A stretch of 35,291 nucleotides of DNA from CAZAGD01 sp049699975 (GCA_049699975.1 JBNAWB010000009.1:1-35291); one strand, 5' to 3'; counted from the first letter of the stretch, positions 23,828 through 32,982 are shown. Numbers and translations: made by a program. The notes: generated by a model from the letters alone, not told the origin.

Positions 23828-25081
23828 ATGAAAAAAACAATTATCATTTTAATAATCTTAATGTTAGGCGGCCTGGGTGCTTTTCGGGCAGCCCAAGTTA
23901 TCTCGGCGCGGAAAGAGGAACCAAAGCGGCGCAGCCCTATGGCCGAGCCATTAGTGGAAGTTGCTCAGGCCACCCAAGGTTTAGTGGAAGAGAAAATCAC
24001 CCGAGCTGGTGATATAATGCCTAATACCCAAGTAACCGTGTATTCAAAAGTTCAAGGTTGGGTGGATAAGATCTTTGTGCGGGAAGGAGATTTAGTAAAA
24101 ACTGGAGATGTTTTAGTCACCCTCGATGCCCGAGAAGCTCAAGCGGCAGTGGCCCAAGCGCAAGCTAACTTGGAAGCAGCTAAAGCTCGATTGCGGTTAG
24201 TCAAGGCTACGGCAGAAGAAGCAGTCCAATCCCAAATTCAACAAACCAGGGCCAATATGGAGCTGGCCGAAGCTGATCTGAAGAGAGCCCAGGAGCTTTA
24301 TGAAAAAAACTTCATCGCTCGCCAGCAGCTCGATGAAGCCAGAACTAAATATAATGTAGCCAAGTCAGCCTATGATTTAGCCCTCAACAGCCTGCAACAA
24401 AAAACTTGGGAAAACGAAATTGCCTTGGCTGAAGCCCAGGTGCGCCAAGCAGAGGCCACGCTCAAACTTACCCAGGCTCAGTTAGCTAACTTGACGATAA
24501 CCTCTCCTTTAAATGGCGGGGTAACTAAAAGGCATGTTGATCCCGGCACGATGGTCAAAGATACGACCCCGATCTTAACCATTATGGACTTGGCGGAAGT
24601 GAAGATGGTGGTAAATGTCACCGAAAAGGAATTTGTGCGCCTTAAAAAAGATCAGCCAGTGAAAGTGTTGGTCACGGCCTTTCCTGAACGGACATTTCCT
24701 GGACGCATAGAAATTATAACGCCGGCATTGGACCTGCAATCCCGCACCGCCGAGGTGCAGATTGCTATCCCCAACCCGGGTTTTATTCTTAAACCAGGGA
24801 TGTTTGGCCGCGTAGAAATCGTTCTACGTTCTCAACCCCAAGCGGTTTTGGTCCCTGTGCAAGCCTTGCTCAACCAGGATGATAAAGATTATGTTTTTGT
24901 AGTGAAAGACGGCCAGGCATACCGCCGGACTATCCAGAAAGGCTTAATAAAAGATACCGCGGTGGAAGTTATGAAAGGTATTGAGCCCGGAGAATTGGTA
25001 GTCACAAGTGGTCATAGCCTTTTACGAGAAGGGATGAAGGTAAGGATTGCTGGAAAACAAGAAGGAGAAAAAAATAGGTAA
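23828..25081 (+). CDS. RND efflux system periplasmic adaptor
   Basis: 417-residue membrane fusion protein with an N-terminal membrane anchor (about 3-20) and no lipobox Cys. The first lipoyl half is VQGWVDKIFVREGDLVKTGD. A moderately short alpha-hairpin spans about 100-215, and the second lipoyl half is ITSPLNGGVTKRHVDPGTMV. The beta-barrel contains VKVLVTAFPERTFPG, and the membrane-proximal domain has VLVPVQALLNQDDKDYVFVV. It pairs with the RND pump whose ATG is 3 nt after its stop. A 245-bp gap with a dispersed repeat precedes it. No convincing promoter is seen in that gap, so read-through from the regulator promoter is likely. Confidence 0.9.
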   Translation: MKKTIIILIILMLGGLGAFRAAQVISARKEEPKRRSPMAEPLVEVAQATQGLVEEKITRAGDIMPNTQVTVYSKVQGWVDKIFVREGDLVKTGDVLVTLDAREAQAAVAQAQANLEAAKARLRLVKATAEEAVQSQIQQTRANMELAEADLKRAQELYEKNFIARQQLDEARTKYNVAKSAYDLALNSLQQKTWENEIALAEAQVRQAEATLKLTQAQLANLTITSPLNGGVTKRHVDPGTMVKDTTPILTIMDLAEVKMVVNVTEKEFVRLKKDQPVKVLVTAFPERTFPGRIEIITPALDLQSRTAEVQIAIPNPGFILKPGMFGRVEIVLRSQPQAVLVPVQALLNQDDKDYVFVVKDGQAYRRTIQKGLIKDTAVEVMKGIEPGELVVTSGHSLLREGMKVRIAGKQEGEKNR

Positions 25082-25084
25082 TAT

Positions 25085-28000
25085 ATGCTTTTAGCAAGAT
25101 TCGCGTTACGTAATCCCATTACTATTTTAATGGCTGTTTTAGCGGCCATAATTCTGGGCGCTGTCTCTTTTAATAAGCTACCAGTGGACATGTTCCCCGA
25201 TATTACTTTCCCCTCTATTACGGTAGCGACTTTTTATCCAGGAGCCAATCCGCAAGATATGGAGCGGACGGTGACCTATCCAGTGGAAAGAGCTGTTTCC
25301 ACCGTAAATGGAGTGAAATACGTTTCTTCTATATCGCGCCAAGGTGCCTCATTAGTCACTATTTATTTTAACTGGGGCACCAACCTTGATGCGGCCCAAT
25401 CAGATGTACTCCAGGCCGTGAACCTCATTCATGGGGACTTACCCAAAGATGTCCAGTATCCCATTATTCGCAAATTTGATATATCCCAAATTTCGGTCGT
25501 CTTTATTGCCTTGTTCGGAGGAGGGCTGAATGAGGGGCAACTCTATGATCTGGCTTATAATGTAGTGGAGCCGGAGATTGAACATGTGCCCAATGTGGCC
25601 TCGGCCAGAGTAGTGGGCGGGAAAATTCGGGAGATCCAGATTCATTTCGACCGGGAAAGGCTGCAGGCTTTTAATCTTTCTCCTGAAGCCATCATCCAGG
25701 CCGTCCAGCAGGCAAACCTTATTCTTCCATCGGGTAATATTAAAGCAGGACCTTTTGATTATCGCCTCTTTACGGAGACTCAGTTCAGCTTAGTTAAGCC
25801 CATAGAGGATATTATTGTTACCAATGTGCGAAACCGGCCCGTTTACATAAGAGATGTCGGCCAAGTGCGCGATGATTTCCAAGAACAGACTAATCTCGTC
25901 CGCGTAAACGGTCAGCCGGCCGTGGCTCTGGCCGTCCAGAAGACTTCAGGAACCAATACTATCGAGGTGGTGGATAATATTCGTAAAGTCCTACCCCGAA
26001 TTCAAAAGATGTTACCCCCGGGGGTAGTTATGTTGGAGCTTTTTGATCAATCCACCTATATTCGCAATTCCATAAAAACTTTGCAACATGAAGCCCTCAT
26101 GGGCGCGGGTTTAGCTGTGTTAGTTATTCTGATCTTCTTGCGCAACTTACGCAGCACCCTTATAGTTTCCGTGGCCATTCCCATTTCCGTAGTTTGCGCC
26201 TTCATTCTTCTTTATTTTAACAATCTCAGCTTGAACGTCTTCACCTTAGGAGGGCTGGCCTTAGGAGTGGGCCGCCTGGTAGATGATGCTATCGTCGTTT
26301 TGGAAAATATCTTTCGCCATCGGAGTACGGGCAAACCTTCTTATGAAGCTGCCCTGGATGGTGCCCATGAAGTTGGTATGGCTGTACTGGCTTCTACCAT
26401 CACAACCATAGTGGTCTTTTTGCCGGTAGCTTTTATCTCAGGCATTGCCAAATTGCTTTTTACGCCCTTGGCGCTCACCGTAGCTTTTGCTCTTATTGCT
26501 TCTTACTTTGTTTCGCTTACAGTTATTCCTGTACTCTCTCATAAGTATTTGCATCCCGAAGGCGAAGAATTTTTACCCTTAACCCCAACTTTTTGGAGTC
26601 GCTTAAAGCAAAGATTCAAAGATTGGTTTGATAGAATTGACTATGGTTATCAAAGCCTTCTCTCCTGGGCCCTCGGCCATCGGAAATTAGTGGTCATAAT
26701 AGTCATAATCGCTCTTTTGGGCAGCCTGCCACTATACTTTTTCATCGGCACAGAATTTTTCCCTTCCATGGATGAAAGTCAGTTCCGTTTTATTATTCAA
26801 TTTCCTGTAGGAACAAGGTTGGAAGAATCGGCCCGCATGGCTGCGCGGATGGAAGCAATCGTGCAGGAAAATATAGGAAAATATGTGAAAGCGGTGCAGA
26901 CAAATTTTGGCATCCCCTCGGGAACAGTCTCGGCCATCTGGTCGCAAAACACAGGCCCGCATATGGGCTGGGTCAGGGTACGCCTCATTCCGCCAGGAGA
27001 GCGGCCTCTTTCTTCCGAGGCCTTGATGGAGAAACTACGGCCTAAAATTCTCCAAGAATTCCCAGGGGCGCGTATTTTCTTTACTTCTGGCGGAATAGTA
27101 CGCATGCTCATTTCCTTTGGTTACGAAAGCCCAATTGATGTAGAAATTATCGGATATGATTTAAAGAAAGCCGAAAAATTAGCTGAAGAAGTAGCCGTCC
27201 TCATCCGGGCTACGCCTGGTGCTAAAGATGTGCGGATAAGTCGGGAGCCGGATTATCCCCAACAAAATATCATCGTGGATCGGGAGCGGGCCGCCCTCTT
27301 GGGATTGAGTGTAGCTCAAGTGGCCAGAGCTGTGCAGACCTTCATTAATGGATATAATGCCTCTATATTCTCTGATCCGCAGACGGGTAACCAATATAAT
27401 ATTAATGTCCGCGCCCGCGAAGAAGATCGAAAGTCCCTAAGTGATCTGAGCCAGATCTTTATCTATAATTCTCAAGGACGACCGATTCCTTTAGACAATG
27501 TAGCTACTATTACACGGGGAGCTGGGCCTATTCAAATTGAGCGGAAGTATCAGCAGCGCATTATTCATGTGACGGCTAATACCTATGGCCGAGACTTAGG
27601 AAGTGTCGCTAAGGAAATTGAGGAAAAGATAAACAAATTACCCATCCCCCCTAATTTTAAAATTAATATGGGTGGAGCTGTAGAGAGCCAGAGAGAATCC
27701 TTCATCGCTCTCTTGGGCGCGTTAATCCTGGCTATTGTGTTAGTGTATATGGTTCTGGCTTCACAGTTCAAATCCCTTATAGATCCTTTTATTATTATGT
27801 TCTCTGTTCCTTTAGGGATAATAGGAGTCCTCTGGGCACTCTTCCTTACGGAGACTGATCTCTCCGTGACTTCTTTTATGGGTATTATCATGATGGCTGG
27901 TATCGTGGTATCCAACGGAATACTGCTCGTGGATTATACTAATCGTCTTCGGGCCCGGGGCCTGGAGCTCAAAGAGGCTATAGTTTACGGGGGACGCACC

Positions 28001-28228
28001 CGCCTCCGCCCCATATTAATGACTACTTTGACCACCATATTAGGCCTTACCCCTATGGCTATCGGTTTGGGAGAGGGTGCGGAATCGAATGCGCCTATGG
28101 CTATTGCTGTTATTGGTGGGCTATCTGTCTCCACTTGTCTGACGCTGATTTTCATTCCCACGCTATATGCCATTTTTGAGACGCGCTTCAAAAGAAAATT
28201 TATCGCTGAAGGAAATGAAAAAATATGA
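25085..28228 (+). CDS. RND family efflux pump (AcrB/HAE1-like)
   Basis: 1047-residue proton-driven inner-membrane pump with 12 helices and two large periplasmic loops, the full family length. The N-terminus RNPITILMAVLAAIILGAVS leads into PVDMFPDITFP. Helix 4 carries the proton-relay pair Asp400-Asp401 in GVGRLVDDAIVVLENIF. The second half mirrors this, with FSVPLGIIGVLWALF and MGIIMMAGIVVSNGILLVDY. The second-half text VVSNGILLVDYTNRLR and RTRLRPILMTTLTTILGL is standard. The lack of Met-rich or Cys sites in the loops argues for organic substrates over heavy metals; this is an inference. Its stop overlaps the start of the MacA-like adaptor by ATGA, which ties an ABC pump to the RND pump in translation. 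Confidence 0.93.
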   Translation: MLLARFALRNPITILMAVLAAIILGAVSFNKLPVDMFPDITFPSITVATFYPGANPQDMERTVTYPVERAVSTVNGVKYVSSISRQGASLVTIYFNWGTNLDAAQSDVLQAVNLIHGDLPKDVQYPIIRKFDISQISVVFIALFGGGLNEGQLYDLAYNVVEPEIEHVPNVASARVVGGKIREIQIHFDRERLQAFNLSPEAIIQAVQQANLILPSGNIKAGPFDYRLFTETQFSLVKPIEDIIVTNVRNRPVYIRDVGQVRDDFQEQTNLVRVNGQPAVALAVQKTSGTNTIEVVDNIRKVLPRIQKMLPPGVVMLELFDQSTYIRNSIKTLQHEALMGAGLAVLVILIFLRNLRSTLIVSVAIPISVVCAFILLYFNNLSLNVFTLGGLALGVGRLVDDAIVVLENIFRHRSTGKPSYEAALDGAHEVGMAVLASTITTIVVFLPVAFISGIAKLLFTPLALTVAFALIASYFVSLTVIPVLSHKYLHPEGEEFLPLTPTFWSRLKQRFKDWFDRIDYGYQSLLSWALGHRKLVVIIVIIALLGSLPLYFFIGTEFFPSMDESQFRFIIQFPVGTRLEESARMAARMEAIVQENIGKYVKAVQTNFGIPSGTVSAIWSQNTGPHMGWVRVRLIPPGERPLSSEALMEKLRPKILQEFPGARIFFTSGGIVRMLISFGYESPIDVEIIGYDLKKAEKLAEEVAVLIRATPGAKDVRISREPDYPQQNIIVDRERAALLGLSVAQVARAVQTFINGYNASIFSDPQTGNQYNINVRAREEDRKSLSDLSQIFIYNSQGRPIPLDNVATITRGAGPIQIERKYQQRIIHVTANTYGRDLGSVAKEIEEKINKLPIPPNFKINMGGAVESQRESFIALLGALILAIVLVYMVLASQFKSLIDPFIIMFSVPLGIIGVLWALFLTETDLSVTSFMGIIMMAGIVVSNGILLVDYTNRLRARGLELKEAIVYGGRTRLRPILMTTLTTILGLTPMAIGLGEGAESNAPMAIAVIGGLSVSTCLTLIFIPTLYAIFETRFKRKFIAEGNEKI

Positions 28229-29844
28229 AGAAAAAATTTATTTTTTGGTTAGTAATCATAATTTTAGGCGGGGCGGGGTACTTCGGTTATGCCTATTTTT
28301 ATAAAGATAGGGAGGGGACTGTAAAATATAAAACGGTAAAGGTGGAAAGAGGTAGCCTGTCATCATTTGTCACCGCCAATGGTACAGTCAATCCAGTGAC
28401 CACAGTATTAGTAGGTTCCCAGATTTCGGGAATGATAAAAAGACTTTACGCCGATTATAATAGCCAAGTAAAGAAAGGACAGCTTATTGCCGAGATTGAC
28501 CCAGATATTTTTCAGGCGCAAGTCTCCCAAGCCAAGGCAAAATTAGAAAATGCTAAAGCTGCTTATCTGAATGTGCAAGCTGATATCTTGAATGCTCAGT
28601 CCAATGTTGAAGCCAGCAAGGCCAATGTTATTAAAACCCAAGTAGCTCTGGAAGATGCGCGCCGAAATTTAAAAAGGGTAAGCGAACTATTCTCCCGAAA
28701 TTTGATAGCCGCCAGCGATCGGGATGCCGCCCAGACGGCCTATGATTCGGCGGCAGCTCAATTGGAAGCGGCCTTAGCTCAGAAAAAAGCGGCTGAGGCC
28801 CAACTCGAGGCGAGCAAAGCGCGTTTGGAATCAGCCCGAGCGCAAATAAAGCAGGCTGAAGCTGAATTGGAGATAGCCCAGGTTAATCTGAATCATACCC
28901 GTATTACCGCACCGGTAAATGGCATTGTCATCTCCCGCAATGTAGACGTAGGCCAAACTGTAGCGGCCAGCCTGCAAGCTCCCACGCTCTTCACGATCGC
29001 TCAAGATTTAACAGACATGCAGGTAGAGACTAATGTTAGTGAAGCTGATATTGGCCGGGTGCACATTGGGCAGCCGGCGACTTTCACGGTAGACGCCTTT
29101 CCGCAATTGACCTTTCAGGGCAAGGTGACCGAGATTCGCAATGCGCCGCAAACTATTCAAAATGTGGTTACTTATAATGTAATAGTGCAGGTGAAAAACC
29201 CGGACCTCAAGTTAAGACCAGGCATGACCGCTAATGTCTCCATTCTCGTGGCCCAAAGGGATAATGTATTGAAGATTCCTAATGCGGCTTTGCGTTTCCG
29301 GCCAGATTTTGCGCGGAAAGAAGCGGGTTCTTCTGCTCAAAAGTCCACAACTGCCGCAGTTCCTCCTTCGCCTATTCCCTCTCCAGAACAAACATTGGCC
29401 AGGCTAAAAAAAGAGCTGCAATTAACTCCCGCCCAAGAGGGGCAGATAAAAATCATTTTCCAAGATGCCCAAAAGGAAATTCAAGCAGTTGGGCGAGCAG
29501 GAGATGCCGCAGAATTTAAGAATAAAATTAAGGAAGTTCGTCAAAGCATTAGGCAGAAAATTAGAGGAGTACTTACTGAAGAACAGAAGAAAAAATATGC
29601 CCTCTTAGAGCAAAGCACGGAAACAGCTCAAGCTCCGGCCCCTGTATTTAAAGTGTGGATATTGAATGCTGAAGGCAAACCCACGCCAGTGGAAATTAGC
29701 ACGGGAATTTCTGATGGATCATTTACGGAAGTGATCTCCGGTAACTTGCGCGAAGGTCAAGAGGTAATTATTGAAGCAAGTGGCAGCAATACAAAGCCCA
29801 CAAGCGCGACAACGCCTCCACCAGGCATGCGTTTGTTTCGCTAA
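28225..29844 (+). CDS. macA: MacA-like adaptor with an inserted Spy/CpxP-like LTxxQ segment
   Basis: 539-residue periplasmic adaptor, about 150 residues longer than usual MacA. It has a membrane anchor at about 6-25 and a first lipoyl half with VGSQISGMIKRLYADYNSQV at about 63-82. A long Ala-rich hairpin spans about 95-225, the second lipoyl half with TAPVNGIVISRNVDVGQTV follows, and the beta-barrel ends near 342. The membrane-proximal domain starts IPNAALRF (351-358), is interrupted by about 361-472, and resumes with VFKVWILNAEGKPTPVEIS. The insert has a Ser/Pro-rich linker, then helices carrying LTPAQ (400-404) and LTEEQ (450-454), the two signature motifs of Spy/CpxP/ZraP periplasmic proteins. 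It starts inside the end of the RND gene (ATGA). The ATPase gene follows 12 nt later. Confidence 0.87.
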   Translation: MKKKFIFWLVIIILGGAGYFGYAYFYKDREGTVKYKTVKVERGSLSSFVTANGTVNPVTTVLVGSQISGMIKRLYADYNSQVKKGQLIAEIDPDIFQAQVSQAKAKLENAKAAYLNVQADILNAQSNVEASKANVIKTQVALEDARRNLKRVSELFSRNLIAASDRDAAQTAYDSAAAQLEAALAQKKAAEAQLEASKARLESARAQIKQAEAELEIAQVNLNHTRITAPVNGIVISRNVDVGQTVAASLQAPTLFTIAQDLTDMQVETNVSEADIGRVHIGQPATFTVDAFPQLTFQGKVTEIRNAPQTIQNVVTYNVIVQVKNPDLKLRPGMTANVSILVAQRDNVLKIPNAALRFRPDFARKEAGSSAQKSTTAAVPPSPIPSPEQTLARLKKELQLTPAQEGQIKIIFQDAQKEIQAVGRAGDAAEFKNKIKEVRQSIRQKIRGVLTEEQKKKYALLEQSTETAQAPAPVFKVWILNAEGKPTPVEISTGISDGSFTEVISGNLREGQEVIIEASGSNTKPTSATTPPPGMRLFR

Positions 29845-29856
29845 ACCCAATTCATT

Positions 29857-30603
29857 ATGCCAGAACTTATTCGGGTGGAAAATTTAGTAAAGACTTATTA
29901 TTTAGGCGAAGTGGCTGTACCCGCTCTAAGAGGGGTAGATTTAACCATTAACGCCGGAGAGTTTGTGGCCATCATGGGCGCCTCTGGATCTGGAAAGTCC
30001 ACTTTCATGAACATTCTTGGGTGCCTGGATCGACCTACTCAAGGAAAGTACTATTTTGAAGGTATGGATGTTTCTAATTTAGACAGAGATGAGTTAGCCC
30101 GCATCCGCAATAAAAAAATAGGTTTTGTCTTCCAAAATTTCAACCTTTTAAGCCGCACCACAGCTATAGAAAATGTGGAGCTCCCCCTTTTTTACAACAA
30201 TAGCTCTGCCCGAGAGCGGCGGCAGAGAGCTATGGAAGCTTTGGCTAATGTAGGTTTACAAGGGCGCGAACATCACTTGCCCAGCCAACTCTCTGGTGGT
30301 CAACAACAGCGCGTGGCTATTGCCCGAGCCTTAGTAAATCGACCATCCTTAATTTTGGCTGATGAGCCTACAGGTAACCTCGACTCGCGCACCAGCCTGG
30401 AGATAATGGACATCTTTCAAAGGTTAAATAAAGAAGCGCAGATTACCATAGTTTTGGTAACCCACGAACCGGATATTGCTCGTTATGCGGCCCGCCATGT
30501 AGTTTTTCGGGATGGAAGGATAATTCGCGATACACCAATTAGCCCCCGGCAAGCGGCCGAAGATATGAATAATATTCCCCCGGTTAAGGAAGAGGAAGGC
30601 TAA
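29857..30603 (+). CDS. ABC transporter ATP-binding protein, MacB/LolD type
   Basis: 248-residue ATPase. Walker A is GASGSGKST (41-49), Q-loop FQNFNLL (Gln93), signature LSGGQQQRVAIARAL (145-159), Walker B LILADEP with GNLDS, and H-loop His203 (VTHEPD). The text LGCLDRPTQGKYYFEGMDVS is characteristic of MacB/LolD/FtsE-like ATPases, which power mechanotransmission without moving substrate through the membrane. In E. coli MacB the ATPase and permease are one chain; here they are separate genes with overlapping TAATG. There is no clear ribosome binding site before the ATG (CCAATTCATT), so translation may depend on coupling from the MacA-like gene 12 nt upstream. Confidence 0.93.
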   Translation: MPELIRVENLVKTYYLGEVAVPALRGVDLTINAGEFVAIMGASGSGKSTFMNILGCLDRPTQGKYYFEGMDVSNLDRDELARIRNKKIGFVFQNFNLLSRTTAIENVELPLFYNNSSARERRQRAMEALANVGLQGREHHLPSQLSGGQQQRVAIARALVNRPSLILADEPTGNLDSRTSLEIMDIFQRLNKEAQITIVLVTHEPDIARYAARHVVFRDGRIIRDTPISPRQAAEDMNNIPPVKEEEG

Positions 30604-31829
30604 TGAATTTGCAGATGACTTTACGAATTGCTTTAAAGGCCTTGGGCAGGAATAAGATGCGCTCAGGCTTAACCATGTTGGGAATCATCATCGGAGTAAG
30701 TGCGGTAATTGCCATGATCGCCGTGGGTTCAGGCGCCAAAGCGCGCATTCAAGAACAAATTGCCTCCATGGGTTCTAATTTGCTTATCGTTCTTTCGGGT
30801 AGTGCCACGAGTGGCGGAATGCGTTTTGGAGCTGGCACTGTGCCTACGCTAACCGTAGAGGATGCCAAGGCTATTGCTGCAGAACTTTCAAGTGTAAAAT
30901 ATGCGGCGCCCGTTTTGTCTGGGGTGGCCCAGGTAGTCTTTGGCAATCAGAATTGGTCTACCGTAACTTATGGAACGACGCCGGAGGCTCTGCTAATTCG
31001 CGATTGGCCAGTAGTTAGAGGACGATCTCTTACCCAGACCGATGTGGATAGTGCAGCCAAAGTTTGCCTTTTGGGGCAAACAGTTGTAGATAATCTTTTT
31101 GGGGAAATGGATCCGGTTGGCCAGATTGTGCGCATTAAAAAATTCCCCTTCACGGTAATAGGCGTGCTGGCGGTGAAAGGACAGACTACTTTTGGCCATG
31201 ACCAGGATGATGTGGTCTATGTTCCTTTGACTACGGCCCAACGGCTTCTTTTCGGACAACATTTTCCAGGAATGGTCAGCACAATAAGCGTCCAGGCTAC
31301 CGGACCAGATACTTTAAAACTTGCGGAAGAACAGATTACCCAGCTTCTGCGGCAGCGGCACCGCTTGCGCCCAAACCAAGAAAATGATTTCACGGTTCGC
31401 AATTTAACTGAAGCCATGTCCACTGCAGAAGAATCAGCCCGAGTTATGTCTTTGCTCTTAGGGGCCATCGCTTCCATTTCTTTACTGGTCGGCGGTATTG
31501 GCATCATGAATATCATGTTGGTTTCCGTAACAGAGAGGACTCGCGAAATTGGCATCCGCATGGCTGTAGGGGCAAGGAGTCGAGATATCTTATACCAATT
31601 TTTAATTGAAGCTTTGGTGCTCAGCCTGATTGGCGGGTTAATTGGCATCTTCTTAGGAGTGGGCGCGTCCAAGTTAATTTCCTACTTCTTTAAATGGCCG
31701 ACCCTGATTTCTATGGATGCCCTATTTTTGTCTTTTTCCTTTGCCGGAGGGGTAGGGGTTTTCTTTGGCTTTTATCCCGCGCGCAAGGCCGCCCGCCTCG
31801 ACCCCATCGAAGCTTTGCGCTATGAATAG
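30603..31829 (+). CDS. MacB-type ABC transporter permease (FtsX-like)
   Basis: 408-residue inner-membrane protein with four helices. The first (about 22-44) lies within the family text NKMRSGLTMLGIIIGVSAVI. A large periplasmic MacB-PCD domain occupies about 45-275. Three C-terminal helices follow, with SISLLVGGIGIMNIMLVSVT, ERTREIGIRMAVGARSRDI and the closing FYPARKAARLDPIEALRYE. These sequences are near-canonical for MacB/YknZ permeases. With the preceding ATPase and MacA-like adaptor it forms a tripartite ABC exporter that would use a TolC-type channel. Its ATG overlaps the ATPase stop. Confidence 0.93.
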   Translation: MNLQMTLRIALKALGRNKMRSGLTMLGIIIGVSAVIAMIAVGSGAKARIQEQIASMGSNLLIVLSGSATSGGMRFGAGTVPTLTVEDAKAIAAELSSVKYAAPVLSGVAQVVFGNQNWSTVTYGTTPEALLIRDWPVVRGRSLTQTDVDSAAKVCLLGQTVVDNLFGEMDPVGQIVRIKKFPFTVIGVLAVKGQTTFGHDQDDVVYVPLTTAQRLLFGQHFPGMVSTISVQATGPDTLKLAEEQITQLLRQRHRLRPNQENDFTVRNLTEAMSTAEESARVMSLLLGAIASISLLVGGIGIMNIMLVSVTERTREIGIRMAVGARSRDILYQFLIEALVLSLIGGLIGIFLGVGASKLISYFFKWPTLISMDALFLSFSFAGGVGVFFGFYPARKAARLDPIEALRYE

Positions 31830-31859
31830 CTTTTCTTTCTCAAGAAAGAGAAATTTTGC

Positions 31860-32303
31860 ATGCTGAATAACCAAGAAAAAGGGAAGCCAGTTATTGTTCG
31901 GGCCTTTGCTTCTTCCCGTATTTCTCCAGGGGAAGTCTGGCAAGTTTACCTCAATGCTACGGATGAAGATGGGGATATGAAGTATATCCTCTGCGAGGTC
32001 TTTCAACCAGGTATGGGGGATTGTCCCCTAAGTTTCATAAAAATTCCCCCTGATCAACAACGAAATCTTTCTGGATATATTTACCTCCCCACAGCAGGTA
32101 TTCATAATCTCGATTTTTTAAATCTTTCTTTAAAAGTGACTATTCAGGATAGAATCGGGCAAAATAGCGAGTCCTTATCCTTTACCCTGACCTTTGATCC
32201 GAAAGCAGAGCAAGAAAGTCCGCCGCCAGGAATTTTTCAGGAAAGAGAACTTGGCCCCATAATGATTAAGCTGACCCCTGGGGGGATCACTCCGGGGCCT
32301 TAA
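31860..32303 (+). CDS. Unknown protein with Ig-like/PKD-like beta fold
   Basis: 147-residue protein I do not recognise. The sequence ISPGEVWQVYLNATDEDGDM, LSGYIYLPTAGIHNLDFLNL and SLKVTIQDRIGQNSES alternates like an Ig-like or PKD/cadherin beta-sandwich. The acidic ATDEDGDM resembles calcium loops in such domains. The C-terminus is rich in Pro/Gly (SPPPGIFQ, LTPGGITPGP). There is no signal peptide or membrane helix in the frame from this ATG, so it is cytosolic as drawn, which is odd for such a fold. It begins 30 nt after the MacB-type permease with only a weak AAAGAG upstream. A small AT-rich stem (31834-31849) lies in that gap. It is probably the last gene of the efflux operon. Confidence 0.55.
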   Translation: MLNNQEKGKPVIVRAFASSRISPGEVWQVYLNATDEDGDMKYILCEVFQPGMGDCPLSFIKIPPDQQRNLSGYIYLPTAGIHNLDFLNLSLKVTIQDRIGQNSESLSFTLTFDPKAEQESPPPGIFQERELGPIMIKLTPGGITPGP

Positions 32304-32324
32304 AACAATAGTAAGATTAAATGC

Positions 32325-32903
32325 TTAGGGTAGAGATGAAAACCCTATCCATTGCACCCTTCCTTCTCTTCTCGGCGGCACGCGGGGAACTTCGTCGGGA
32401 TATCCTATGGGGATGACGGCGACGAGTTTCCTTCCTTGAATTCCTAAGAGGGCATTAATTTCTGCCTCTTTTACCAAGATTCCGTCGGTCCATACTGTCC
32501 CTAATCCTTCCGCATAGGCCGCGAGCATAAGATTTTGGACAGCTACAGCAGTGCTGTGCGTATCCCACTGGTCAGTTGAACCGCGTCCGGCATAAGCTAA
32601 AATAAAAACTGGAGCTCCGCCATAAGTTTCGAAGAAGAGCTTCATACCTTCCACGATCTTCGGCTTGTCCGCAAAAACCTTTTCGAGGCGGGGCCTGAAG
32701 ATTTCAAAGGCCGAACTAAAGATCTGTAAAAGTTCCTCTTTCTTCGCTCCCTGCACTACTACAAAATACCAGTCTTGCCGGTTCATTCCTGATGGAGCCC
32801 ACATAGCCAGCTCCAGGATTTTTTCGAGCTTTTCTTTGGGTACCGGTTGGCTTTTGAATTTTCTAACACTCCTTCTTCCTTTGATTGCTTCCTCTAAGTC
32901 CAT
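32325..32903 (-). CDS. Nitroreductase family protein
   Basis: 192-residue FMN-dependent oxidoreductase fold. FMN-phosphate contact MDLEEAIKGRRSVRKFKSQP at the N-terminus, AMWAPSGMNRQDWYFVV at about 33-49, AVQNLMLAAYAEGLGTVW near 120-137, and VAVIPIGYPDEVPRVPPRR at the end are all family hallmarks. Such enzymes reduce nitro groups, quinones or flavins with NAD(P)H; the natural substrate is unknown. GGAGG lies 6 nt before the ATG at 32903. It is convergent with the efflux operon and its stop falls in a short stem (TAGGGT/ACCCTA, about 32326-32347). Its role next to drug efflux is not established. Confidence 0.92.
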   Translation of the reverse strand: MDLEEAIKGRRSVRKFKSQPVPKEKLEKILELAMWAPSGMNRQDWYFVVVQGAKKEELLQIFSSAFEIFRPRLEKVFADKPKIVEGMKLFFETYGGAPVFILAYAGRGSTDQWDTHSTAVAVQNLMLAAYAEGLGTVWTDGILVKEAEINALLGIQGRKLVAVIPIGYPDEVPRVPPRREGRVQWIGFSSLP

Positions 32904-32940
32904 TTGTTTCCTCCATATTATTTATTTTGCATAATCTAGC

Positions 32941-32982
32941 GTCGCTCTGCTCCTTCGCAAGGACATTACAACATAGTCTTAT
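32941..32982. repeat. Fragment of dispersed palindromic repeat
   Basis: GTCGCTCTGCTCCTTCGCAAGG then ACATTAC and a GGGTAGAGG flank. This matches the right end and flank of copies A and B (CGCTCCCTCGC-ATGACATTA...GGGGAGA), with the left part missing. It sits upstream of the nitroreductase gene. Confidence 0.45.
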
